From JAACFF01 sp963701435 (GTDB lineage Bacteria > Chloroflexota > Anaerolineae > Promineifilales > Promineifilaceae), in assembly GCA_963701435.1 (NCBI GenBank), contig CAVPAL010000017.1, positions 439,345 through 503,344 of the forward strand: a stretch of DNA of 64,000 nucleotides. Reading direction: 5' to 3'. How positions within the stretch are numbered: the first letter of the stretch is position 1; every line of letters starts with the position of its first letter. Below are positions 55,144 to 64,000 of the stretch, piece by piece. The notes beneath the pieces are model-generated. The model was not told the DNA's origin. It ran no database searches and saw only the letters and a list, made by a program, of their open reading frames with translations. A program made the position numbers and the translations under genes.

Positions 55144-56247
55144 CTAATGAGGTGCAAATTGCAAGCAAACAGGGGAAGGTATTTGATATGATTCCCCGGT
55201 TGGTGTTAACGCTCCATTTTCCGGATTTATGCGGAAAACAACCACTGAATCACTGTTCTGGTTGGCTGCCAAAAGATATTTCCCGGTAGGGTCAAGGGCA
55301 AAGTTGCGTGGCTCCTTACCTTGTGTTGGCTCGTGCCCGACCAGGGTCAGCCGTCCTGTCTCCGCATTAACCGCGAAGATGGCGATGCTATCATGACCAC
55401 GATTGGAGGCATAGAGGATTCGGCCGTCAGCGTTCGGCAGGAAATGGATATCAGCGCCGGCGCTAAAAGCGGTGAAATCATCTGGAAGCGTCGAAATTGT
55501 CTGAATATGTTGGGCCTGACCCAACGATCCATCATAAGCGAAAACAAGGATGGTGGAGGCACATTCGGTTACGACATAGAGGAAGTTTCCGTGGGGGTGG
55601 AAGGTCATATGTCGCGGTCCACTACCGGCCGGGACGGAGATGAAAGGGGGATCATGGGGCAGAAAATTTCCTTTCTGGGAGTCAAAACCATACATCAGGA
55701 TGTGGTCAGCGCCAAGGTCTGCGGAAAGAAGGAACTGACTGGATGGGTCAGGAAGAATGCTGTGGGCATGTGGCCCATCCTGGCGGGGGTCGGGGCCAGA
55801 GCCATGATGTTGGTCGTGGTCGGATGCCGGCAGCAGGTCACCGTCTTTTTGTAGTGGAAATGCGGCGACATTGCCCGTGATGTAATTGGCCACAAAAGCA
55901 TAGCGACCCTTTTGATCCGTACTGACATAAGCAGGTGACAGCCCACCTGTAAGCTGCTTGTTCAGGAAAGCGAGATCTCCTGTCACAGGATCGATAGCAA
56001 ATGCGCTGACGGTGCCGCTAACTTCCTCCTCGCGGGTCAATTCATTCACTGCATAAAGAAATTTCCCACGTGGTTCAACCGTTACAAATGAGGGGTTAAC
56101 CACCCCGGTCATTGTTGATTGATGACGCAACTTGCCGTTTTTCGGATCAAACTGATAAACGTAAATACCTTCTGCGTGACCATCGACATACGATTCATGC
56201 CGCGTGTAAGTACCGATATAAAGCGTTCTAAATTTTGAGTTGAGCAT
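55144..56247 (-). CDS. lactonase family protein (6-phosphogluconolactonase/YbhE type beta-propeller)
   Basis: 367 aa, seven-bladed propeller repeats: RTLYIGTYTRHES, NPSFVTVEPRGKFLYAVNEL, GPRHMTFHPHGNFLYVVTEC, EPRNFALDPTGKYLLAANQN. It hydrolyses gluconolactone or phospho-gluconolactone. A His/Asp-rich insert (ASDHDQHHGSGPDPRQDGPH) precedes the second conserved region and may bind metal. Together with the adjacent SDR it forms a two-step oxidation module. Confidence 0.85.
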   Translation of the reverse strand: MLNSKFRTLYIGTYTRHESYVDGHAEGIYVYQFDPKNGKLRHQSTMTGVVNPSFVTVEPRGKFLYAVNELTREEEVSGTVSAFAIDPVTGDLAFLNKQLTGGLSPAYVSTDQKGRYAFVANYITGNVAAFPLQKDGDLLPASDHDQHHGSGPDPRQDGPHAHSILPDPSSQFLLSADLGADHILMYGFDSQKGNFLPHDPPFISVPAGSGPRHMTFHPHGNFLYVVTECASTILVFAYDGSLGQAQHIQTISTLPDDFTAFSAGADIHFLPNADGRILYASNRGHDSIAIFAVNAETGRLTLVGHEPTQGKEPRNFALDPTGKYLLAANQNSDSVVVFRINPENGALTPTGESYQIPSPVCLQFAPH

Positions 56248-56381
56248 AATAAATGGTTCTTGTTCCTTAATGGTGCAATTTATGGGGTTAAGGAACGGAA
56301 TTTTAATAAGACAACGAAGTTGTTTCCTTACCGTTCCTCAAGGCTGACCATGCAATTCCGTATATTATTTGATCGTCAGTC

Positions 56382-56471
56382 CTAAGTGACCACAAAGGCA
56401 AAGAGGATGGCCATAAGAATCAGCAAACCAACGAGAATAGCAGCAAATCTTTTCACGATTATGTGATGCAT
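56382..56471 (-). CDS. 29-residue membrane peptide
   Basis: ATG 56471 has AAGGAGAG seven bases upstream and the product is MHHIIVKRFAAILVGLLILM followed by AILFAFVVT, one membrane helix with a basic N-terminus. It lies directly after the ferric-reductase-like gene on the same strand. The strong ribosome site makes it a credible small subunit or regulator of that membrane flavoprotein. Confidence 0.55.
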   Translation of the reverse strand: MHHIIVKRFAAILVGLLILMAILFAFVVT

Positions 56472-56483
56472 GGAACACTCTCC

Positions 56484-57833
56484 TTAAACCATATCAAATC
56501 GTTCTGTCAAAACATTCTGTGGGGGGACACCTAAGGCAGGGAGCGCTTCTTCCATCGCATCCATCAGCACTGGCGGCCCACATATCAAATATTTGAAAAA
56601 CTTATACTGTTTAGCATAATCTGCCATGTGTCGTCGCATGACATCAGCGTTTACAAATCCTGTTTCACCCTGCCAATCATCTTCAGGATTACTCAAAACG
56701 GGGACAAAAGTGAAATTCAACTTGTTCGACTGCTGTAATGCTTCAAACTCATCACGAAAGGTCATTTCAGCATAGGAGCGCGCCCCGTAAAAGAGGAATA
56801 CTTTCCGATTATCTTCGCGTTTGATCATCGTCTGGATCATGGAATGAAGGGGCGTAATCCCCACGCCACCACCGATAAAAACATAGCCCATTGCCTGTTC
56901 TCGATCAATCGAGAAAACACCATGTGGACCATCCAACCACACTTTTTCCCCTGGCTGCAAATTAGGCACTACTTGACCCGACCAATCTCCTAAGTTCTTA
57001 ATCGTGAAGCTTACTGTTCCTGATGGTTCAACATCGGCCGCCGAGGACATTGAAATCGGATGTTGGCCGATGCCGAACGGGGTACGGCCGCTTTTGATCC
57101 AGGAGAATTGACCCGGCTTAAAGTTAAATCCATCATGGTTATCTGGCTTAAGCACCAACGTGTGCGCGTTGCCATATTCCTCACGATTTTCTACCAACTC
57201 CCAGCGGCGGTTCCAATTGCGAATGGGGGTGTAGATTTTGTACCAACTAATCAGGCCCAGGACCAAAACCGCATACAAGGCCCAGACGATTTTCATTTCT
57301 AAAGTGGTCGTGTAACGGCCGATCAAGAAAATGTGTACCAGCGCAGAAAAGATGACGATCAGGGCGAAAAAACCATGGGCTACATACCAGATCTCATAGC
57401 GTATGCCCAGCCGTTTGCGCCAGATGGAGGATATGATCAGCAGCAGTAAAATAAATACCGCAGAAAATGCAGTGATGGTGGCGACATTGGCACAACTGGA
57501 AAAAGGATTCAGCCAGCAGCCTGCCGGATAGCCGGAAATGATGAGCAATATGGGGTGAGCCAGCATAAAACCCAGGGCAGCTATGCCCATTGTATTGTGG
57601 AATTGTTGCAGCGCATCCTCGCCAAACGGCTGTGCAGCAGCGGTTATGCGCGATATAAGCGCAAACTCCAAGCTCATGATCGAAAAACCGATAAAGCCGG
57701 CCGCGACCGCCACCTCAACAAGAAAGGATTGTGCGGCCCGCTCAGGATTTGATAAAGCTGCTGTTAACAGTGGCAGTAATAGCAAGAATAAGTAGAAACC
57801 ATACCAAACAATTCCCCTAACGATTAGAATCAT
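56484..57833 (-). CDS. ferric-reductase-like membrane flavoprotein
   Basis: 449 aa. Six membrane segments with His pairs (FHNTMGIAALGFMLAHPILL and YVAHGFFALIVIFSALVHIF) that bind two haems b, then a ferredoxin-reductase module: FAD motif GQHPISMSS, FTIKNLGDWS, NAD-binding GGGVGITPLHSMI, and a C-terminal CGPPVLMDAM. It moves electrons from NAD(P)H across the membrane to haem and an outer acceptor (metal or the nearby multihaem cytochrome). ATG overlaps the stop of glgX (ATGA), so it is co-translated. Confidence 0.88.
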   Translation of the reverse strand: MILIVRGIVWYGFYLFLLLLPLLTAALSNPERAAQSFLVEVAVAAGFIGFSIMSLEFALISRITAAAQPFGEDALQQFHNTMGIAALGFMLAHPILLIISGYPAGCWLNPFSSCANVATITAFSAVFILLLLIISSIWRKRLGIRYEIWYVAHGFFALIVIFSALVHIFLIGRYTTTLEMKIVWALYAVLVLGLISWYKIYTPIRNWNRRWELVENREEYGNAHTLVLKPDNHDGFNFKPGQFSWIKSGRTPFGIGQHPISMSSAADVEPSGTVSFTIKNLGDWSGQVVPNLQPGEKVWLDGPHGVFSIDREQAMGYVFIGGGVGITPLHSMIQTMIKREDNRKVFLFYGARSYAEMTFRDEFEALQQSNKLNFTFVPVLSNPEDDWQGETGFVNADVMRRHMADYAKQYKFFKYLICGPPVLMDAMEEALPALGVPPQNVLTERFDMV

Positions 57834-59927
57834 ATCGTTTTGCCTCCTTGGCTTATGTTTTGAGTGATTAGAACAACAACTGACCGGGTTGTTACAGGAT
57901 AGCTGCTTTGACTCTCGGGCAGTGTCACCGGCGGTTCGGCAAAATCTGCTGGAGATGATTGTGATGTATCAACAAGACGTGCCCAGCACCATCCCGCCGG
58001 CAAGTCCGGCAGTTGAAAGATGAGCGGTTCCCAATAAGCATTGAGGGCAACGTAAAGATGTTCATGCTCGTCGTCGCCATTGGGGGAAAACAGCTCAAAG
58101 GCGATGCTGTGCGACTGATCGCCCCAATCTGGTTGGTGCAGGTTCATACCGTGCCACACAATACTCGTACCACCGGGCTCGGTCCAATAAGCGCGATCGC
58201 GGTAGAGTCTGCTGTTTTGGCGAAAACGCAACAAGCCGGAGACAAAGCGGAAGAGTGCCTGCTCCTCATCAGCCTTGTCCCAATCAAACCAGCTGATCTC
58301 ATTGTCCTGACTGTAGGCATTGTTGTTTCCGTTCTGCGTGTTACGCACCTCATCGCCCATGAGAAACATAAGCCGGCCCTGTGACAGAAGGAGAATGGTG
58401 AAGAAATTGCGGATCTGGCGCCGGCGCAATGCGTCAATTTCCGGATCATCTGTTGGGCCTTCCACGCCGCAGTTCCAGCTGTTGTTCTGGTTGCTCCCAT
58501 CCTGATTGCCTTCGCTATTGACTTCATTGTGCTTGTCGTTGTAGGAGACCAGATCATTGAGGGTAAAGCCATCATGGGCAGTGATAAAGTTAACGCTGCG
58601 CATCGGACCCCGGTCTGGCAGCGAGAAGACCTGGGGACTGCCGCTAATGGCATCGGCCAGATCGCGAATGACGCCAGTATCGCTCTTGACGAAGCGGCGC
58701 ACAGTGTCCCGATAACGGCCGTTCCACACCGCCCATCTATCACCAACGAATGAACCAACTTGATAGAGTCCAGCCGCATCCCAGGCCTCGGCAATGATCT
58801 TCGTACCAGCCAACACGGGGTCTGAATCGATGTCCCACAAAAGGGGCGGAATCTGGAGAACTTGGTTGTCCTGGCCTCGATAAAGCACCGAAGCCAGATC
58901 GAAGCGAAAACCGTCGACGTGCATCTCCTGCACCCAGTAGCGAAGGCTGTCCATGATCATGCGGCGCACAACCGTGTGATTGCTATTGAGCGTGTTACCC
59001 ACCCCACTGTCGTTGATGTACTCGGCGCGGTTGGCCGGATCAAGCAAGTAGTAAATCCCGTTGTCAATGCCCCGCAGGGAAAGCGTGGGCCCGTCTTCAC
59101 CATCCTCAGCTGTATGGTTGAAGACGACGTCCAGGATTACTTCAATACCGGCATGGTGCAGCGCCTTGACCAAGTCGCGAAACTCATCGACGGGCCCCAG
59201 CCAATCCTGGCGAGAACTGATAGGCGCGATGGGGCGCAAAAAAGGTCACTGGTTCATAGCCCCAGTAGTTGGGTCGATCGCCGGGCGCCGACTGGCGATC
59301 GAACTGAAAGACAGGCATCAGTTCAACGATTTGCAAGCCTAATCGTTGCAGGTAGGGGATCTTTTCGATCAAGCCGGCATATGTGCCGCGGGTGGCACCG
59401 GACAGCCCGGAATTAGGATGGCGGCTGAAGCCGCGCACGTGCATTTCGTAGATCGCCGCGTCGTCGAAGCTGCGCCTCAACGGCTGGTCGCCTTCCCAAT
59501 CATAGGCAGTGGGGTCGACGACGACACTCTTCATCGCCTGGGCGCAGTTCTCCAAGCCAACCTGAGACGCAATACTCCGATCATACTGGTCGTCTACGAC
59601 AGCACGTGCATAGGGATCGAGCAGTACCTTGGACGGATCAAAACGGTGCCCATTCTCGGGTGCAGATGGTCCGTTGAGGCGATAGCCGAAGAGCTGTCCG
59701 GCCTGGAGTCCTGATACAAAGATGTGCCAATAAGAGCCAGTGCGATTCGTTTGCGGATCCAGGCAGAAGACGGACGCAGGCTCGACGGCGTCAGGGCGGT
59801 CAAAGAGCAGGAGATCGACCTCGTCGGCATGATAGGAGAAGAGGGCGAAGTTTACGCCACCGTTCTCCACGGTGGCTCCTACTGGATCGGGCAGACCCGG
59901 CAAGGTATCATGTGTCTGCATGATCAT
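57830..59927 (-). CDS. glgX: glycogen debranching enzyme GlgX-type (frame break near 59.23 kb)
   Basis: N-terminal part (59927 to about 59.23 kb) carries the CBM48 beta-sandwich and YEMHVRGFSRHPNSG; the main part carries the GH13 barrel: IEVILDVVFNHTAE, DGFRFDLASVLYRG (nucleophile Asp), IIAEAWDAAG (acid Glu) and NFITAHDGFTLNDL. Cleaves alpha-1,6 branches of glycogen. A single frame change at about 59.23 kb (after FFAPH) separates the two parts. The gene is the first mildly damaged one before the heavily broken right end. Confidence 0.88.
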
Positions 59928-60008
59928 TCCCCTTCGTCAAGGTCTCCAAGGTTTCCATGGCCAGCTCGAGGTCGTCTACCGCGCCGAAAAAGGTCAATAC
60001 CTGCGCGA

Positions 60009-62617
60009 TTAAGCCCGTCCAGCCGGTCTGATGGCTGGCACCCAGACCGGCGCCGTTATCGCCGTGGAAATACTCGTGGAAGAGAATATGGTCCCGCCAG
60101 TAAGGATCGGACTGGAACTTTGTGAGACCGCCGAAGACAGCGCGCCTTCCCTGTTGTCACGCAGGAAAATCTGCGCCAGACGGCGGGCGAGCTCCTGACT
60201 GACTTCCCATAACGTCATCTGGATCCCGGAGCCGGTGGGACATTCAATCGTAAATTCGTCGCCGTAGTAAGCGTAAAGGTGGATCAGGCCCCTGAGCAGC
60301 AGGTAGTTCATCGGAAACCAGACAGGGCCGCGCCAGTTGGAATTGCCGCCGAACATGCCGCTGTTCGACTCGGCCGGTAAGTAGTCGACACGATACTCAG
60401 TGCCGCCCACGTGCACGACGTACGGATGCTCGGCATGGTATCTCGAAATAGAGCGAATGCCGTATGGACTAAGAAACTCATCTTCGTCCAGCATACGAGG
60501 GAGGACGCGGCGCACTTCTCTTTCGTCCACCGCTGAGAGCAAACGCCGATCGCGGGTTCCACCGGTGTCACGAGACGGTAGCCCGGCACCAAATGGGGAC
60601 GGTGTTTATTGAACCACTGCACCGATCCATAAAATGGGGCAGCTTGTCGACTTCATCTGGTCGGATGACGGTACACGCGGCTAAGGGTAGCAAGCCGACC
60701 AGTGAACGGAACCTTGAGCGGTGCAGCTTTGCCGCCGGGCAGCCGCAGCACATCATAGAAGAAACCGTCTTCAGCCAGTCCGTCCGTTGTCTTGTGGGGT
60801 CGAGGGCGTCGTCGATCCACAGGAAGTGTTCATAGTATTTGCTCGCCATGGATTGGTAGTTGGGTCGTCCAACGCCAGTTCCAGCGCGATCTGCATCATC
60901 GTCAACGCGTAGAAGGCCATCCAGGCTGTGCCGTCTGATTGTTCTAGATGGCCACCTGTGACCAGGGTGTGCTGCGGTCAAAGACGCTTATGTTGTCCAG
61001 TCCCAGAAATCCACCACCAAACAGATCAGGGCCATCAGGGTCTTTGCGGTTTAGCCACCAGGTGAAATTGTGTGACAGCTTTTGGAAGGTATCTTTAAAA
61101 AGTTGATGTCGCCTTCGCCACGAAGCTCCTTTCGACATGGCGTATATCTACGCAGGGCGGCCCACGCATCAGCGGGTGGATTTACATCGCTGAAGTTCCA
61201 TTCGTAGGCAGGACTCTGACCATTTGGGTGCAGGTAGCGCTCTTCGAGCATGAGTGGAGTTGTTTTTAGCGAAATCAAGATCGACAAGCCAAGGCTACAG
61301 TATGGAAAGCCAGGTCGTACCAAGCGGCAAACCAAGGGATACTCCCACTTGTCGGGCATGGAAATGATGTCGGCGTTGACCATGTGGAACCAGTCTCTAT
61401 TGCGGATTGAAGGATTGCTCCAGATCTTACGGTGACGTAAAACCATGTTCCTGTAGCCAACGCGTTACGTCATACTTATAGTACTTGTTTGGCCCACAGC
61501 ATGCCGGCCAAGGCCTGGCGCATAACATTGGCGGCATCCGGGGACAGGCTGTCTGGTGTGATGCGTTTTGTAGAACTGCATCTGCCTCCTGTTGCCGGGT
61601 GCGTAAGACGTTCTCGAAGTGAGCGCCGAAGGGAGATCCCCGGCGGGATAACGCTAGACTTCAGCATGGGTGCAGCTTGTGTCAGTCGCAGCGGACGCAC
61701 CACTCCGTCCGGCTCGAAGGGCGATCTTCAACTCGTACTGAGCGGCTACTTTTGTTCCGCGCTGGTCGGGTTGACAGCTTCAGGCGTTGCCGGGTACCAC
61801 TGCGAAATCGTTGATGCCGTCTTTTACGTAAGGGTGGTGTTCGGCTGACCAATGAGCCGTTCATTATTCGTCTCATTCTCGGTGAACAGCAGCGGCTGCA
61901 TCCCGGACGGCGTACAGATAGCGGCTCGCCCAGTGCTCATGGTCCGCCTGCCACAACGCGCAACCGCCGTCGGCCGTCAATTTCTACCCGTCGCGGTCGA
62001 TCAGCCCATCAGAAGACCAGTGGTTGCGGAACCAGAGTGTAGGCAGTAGATGCAGCATTGCCGTTCCGGCCCCCGATTGTGCCACGCAAATCCGGATTAG
62101 GATATCTTCCGGCGACTCTTTGGCGTATTCCACGAAGACGTCAAAGTAGCGGTCTGTCGAAAACGCCGGTGTCGAGTAGTTCGTACTCCAAATCCTCAGC
62201 TGTGTCCGCTGGCCGTTGGTCTGGGACCAGGTCATTGTAGGGATACGCTCGCATGCGGGTACTTGTAGAGGTACTTCATGTAGGAATGGGTCGGCGTGCC
62301 GTCCAGGAGAAATAAATATTCCTTGACATTTCTGCGGTTGCCCTCGCTGTTGGTCAGGCCGAAGAGGCGCTCTTTGAGAATCGGATCGTGCCATCTCCGA
62401 CAAGGCCAGGGCAAAGCAAAGCTGCTGCTGGTCGTTGATATGCTGGCGGCAGGCCGTCTTCTCCCCAGCGATAAGCGCGCGAGCGAGCCTGATCGTGGTT
62501 GAAGCAGTACGTATACATCTCCCCATCACTACTGGCTTCATGCACCGACTGTCTTTCGCTCAGATATGGCCCCCATCTCTTCCACGGGACTCCTGCTGCC
62601 TTCGTGGGTTCATCCAA
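60009..62617 (-). pseudogene. GH63/MGH1-like glucosidase, broken by many frame shifts
   Basis: Fragments from at least ten reading windows follow, in order, one family: VPWKRWGPYLSERQSV, NHDQARSRAYRWGEDGL, DPILKERLFGLTNSEGNRRN, PTHSYMKYLYKYPHA, DRYFDVFVEYAKESPEDILI, LHLLPTLWFRN, and farther on NPSIRNRDWFHMVNADIISM, FGGGFLGLDNISVFDRS, and SNWRGPVWFPMNYLLLRGLI near the end. The family is a 850-900-residue (alpha/alpha)6 glucosidase, often next to glgX in trehalose/glycogen clusters. Breaks occur every 100-250 bp, most likely indel errors, or an old pseudogene. Confidence 0.7.
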
Positions 62618-62841
62618 ACGCTTTGTTCGGCATTCATTTTCATTTGTACCCTTTATGTGTGTTACCTACACTCTCTTGATTATGAGAAGTGATTGTACCC
62701 AACTACTCGATGGCATTGTAATACATGCTGTCCTTAATCTCCACTAAGTAATGATTTCCTCCGTTCTTGAAGTGTTCGCTATGATACTGCTGAGGCTGAG
62801 GAAATGTTTTCGGTTCTTCTCCGTAAACGGTCTTGGCGTCA

Positions 62842-64000
62842 TCACCTCTTCTGCCGGGGTGCTGTCAGCCCAGTAAAACTCAAAGGCATGCTTAATGTCT
62901 GAATTGCCTCTTCGTTTTCTGTACTCAAATTGTATTCATTCAGCGCTTCATCGCCCCAGGAACTGTATTGGAAGTTCTGGCTGCCAACGACTAAGAACTC
63001 GTCGTCTACAATGAAACCTTTGGCGTGCATCTTACCATTATAAAAATGAATATCGACGTACTCCGTTCAACCTGTTTCTCCAACTGGCAACAAAAGCCTG
63101 GATGGCGACTTTGTTTTCCATGCCATCCATTGCTTCTTCTTCGACCAAAATACGCACAGGAATGTGATTGGATCCAATCTGTTGCATCAACTGGCGCATG
63201 AAGGGCAGCGCGCTATTTTCAAAGTTACAAACTCCGTTAAAAACGATGCCTGCATCGCAAATCAAATCCAGAGTGAAGTTCACTTCAAATATATCAAGTG
63301 ACTTGTCGGCGGTTGATAACGCAGCCAGGACAGCTTCATCGGAGGCGAAGTGCACGTGCGGAACCATATTGGGAAACGATGTCGTCCGCTTCTGCAGGAA
63401 TGGTGAATTTCAAAGCTTCAGGGATGTGTCTCGGGAACGGCTGTTACCCGATCACAGGTCACAAGCCACAGCTTATCCAATAGGGGATTCATGTTGTCAC
63501 AAATCACCTCATGCCAGCCGTTCCACAAGTCGTCAAAGGTGGCTACGGCGTGCCGCGCCACCGGCCCGGTGGCCATGATGGCGTAGTCCACCATTCCCAA
63601 CCCCGGCCAGAGGGATTATCGATGGGGTAATGGAGATAGCTAACATTGATACCTTTAGCAACGACCGTCTCACCATCAATCACGATCAGCTTGGCGTGGC
63701 TGTGCGGCCATAAACCGCTGAAATTGGCTACTTGTACGCGCCATCCGATGTCCTCGTTGACCATCTCAGGAACACCGGCCTCACGCAAATCAGCCAGGAT
63801 ATTCCAAACCTGGTTATTTGTCTGAAAACGTCAAAAGCAGGCATATTCCCCACCAAAGAGACGCACTGTCAGGCCACGCGGATACTGTGAAGGGTCAGCT
63901 TTTAGCTTCTCATACAGCGATGCAACCCCTTGGGCAATGACGAAACCAGGGCTGTCGCCATTCTCGCAATCCCGGAACCCACTGCATTGTTGCAAACAAA
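62842..64000 (-). pseudogene. phospholipase D-like protein, broken and cut by window end
   Basis: Two HKD motifs in separate frames: HSHAKLIVIDGETVVAKGIN (about 63.7 kb, first) and MHAKGFIVDDEFLVVGSQNF (about 63.0 kb, second), with VPHVHFASDEAVLAALSTAD and VRILVEEEAMDGMENKVAIQ between. Order and spacing fit cardiolipin-synthase/PLD-type phosphodiesterases. At least four frame breaks; the N-terminus lies beyond 64000. Confidence 0.65.

Larger units (their letters stand above)
530..58700. repeat. over-represented octamer palindrome ACGGCCGT (HIP-like)
   Basis: I counted about 32 exact ACGGCCGT sites (for example 530-537, 10.7 kb, two near 27.6 kb, three at 38.7-38.95 kb, 51.6 and 51.7 kb); about 14 extend to AACGGCCGTT. 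One would be expected by chance. They lie in genes on both strands, often as Thr-Ala-Val codons. They are nearly absent from 20.2-27.5, 28.9-36.6 and 51.8-64.0 kb. Confidence 0.8.

Noticed and set aside
1..64000. CRISPR arrays or rRNA genes
   Set aside because: No direct-repeat/spacer pattern and no rRNA-like sequence were seen anywhere in the window.

Overview
The window reads as chromosomal DNA of a bacterium with intermediate G+C. The gene mix (EAD, TIR, NACHT and formylglycine-generating-enzyme (FGE)-fold proteins, an A-type Fe-S carrier, a RfbH-type aminotransferase, dispersed IS debris) fits a Chloroflexota-like, possibly filamentous organism. That assignment is inference; no rRNA is present and the only RNA gene is a tRNA-Lys. 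An 8-bp palindrome, ACGGCCGT, occurs about 30 times where about one is expected, which looks like a genome-wide signature.

Left part (0-20.7 kb): housekeeping genes mixed with decaying ones. In order: the end of a sigma factor; an SRPBCC gene and a DUF2281 antitoxin gene, each with an in-frame TAA; a vapC fragment cut by a transposase fragment; folE2 with a strong promoter; a protein with 12 zinc ribbons; an erpA-like gene; aspS with an L7/L12-like gene; an Nfu-N domain gene. Then come an EAD-TIR-repeat-TM-FGE-fold protein; PAP2 and nucleotidyltransferase genes; an adenosine kinase/adenosylhomocysteinase pair; a glycosyltransferase/RfbH pair; a DUF362 lipoprotein; and a radical SAM gene.

Centre (20.8-30.6 kb): the most interesting part, a diversity-generating retroelement (DGR) wired into an immune- or conflict-type receptor cluster. 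It has a DGR reverse transcriptase, an Avd accessory protein, a 120-bp template repeat (TR) full of AAC codons, and two variable repeats (VRs). Each VR is the 3' end of a different large receptor: EAD-TIR-NACHT-FGE-fold, and NACHT-FGE-fold. Almost all TR/VR differences lie at TR adenines. An EAD-trypsin-like protease gene sits between the reverse transcriptase and the second receptor. The likely logic is that the FGE-like C-terminal domains are hypermutated ligand sensors, NACHT is the oligomerising switch, and TIR and trypsin are effectors coupled through EADs. Several frame breaks interrupt these genes, so either the loci are decaying or the sequence carries indel errors.

Right part (30.7-59.2 kb): a GH31 enzyme with a glucan-lyase-like active-site motif, a haem-binding lipoprotein, a PadR regulator with a clear operator, an alpha/beta hydrolase, an FGE-fold protein, lipoproteins, a cupin, another EAD protein, tRNA-Lys, a large sulfatase, a LRR-Roc-COR protein, an HNH nuclease, an IS3-family element, a lipid kinase, an Ntn hydrolase, a pentahaem cytochrome, an SDR, a lactonase, a 29-residue membrane peptide and a ferric-reductase-like flavoprotein.

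Right end (59.2-64 kb): glgX, a GH63-like glucosidase and a phospholipase D-like gene. The last two are broken by a frame shift about every 100-200 bp. That density suggests low-quality sequence near a contig end, or advanced decay.
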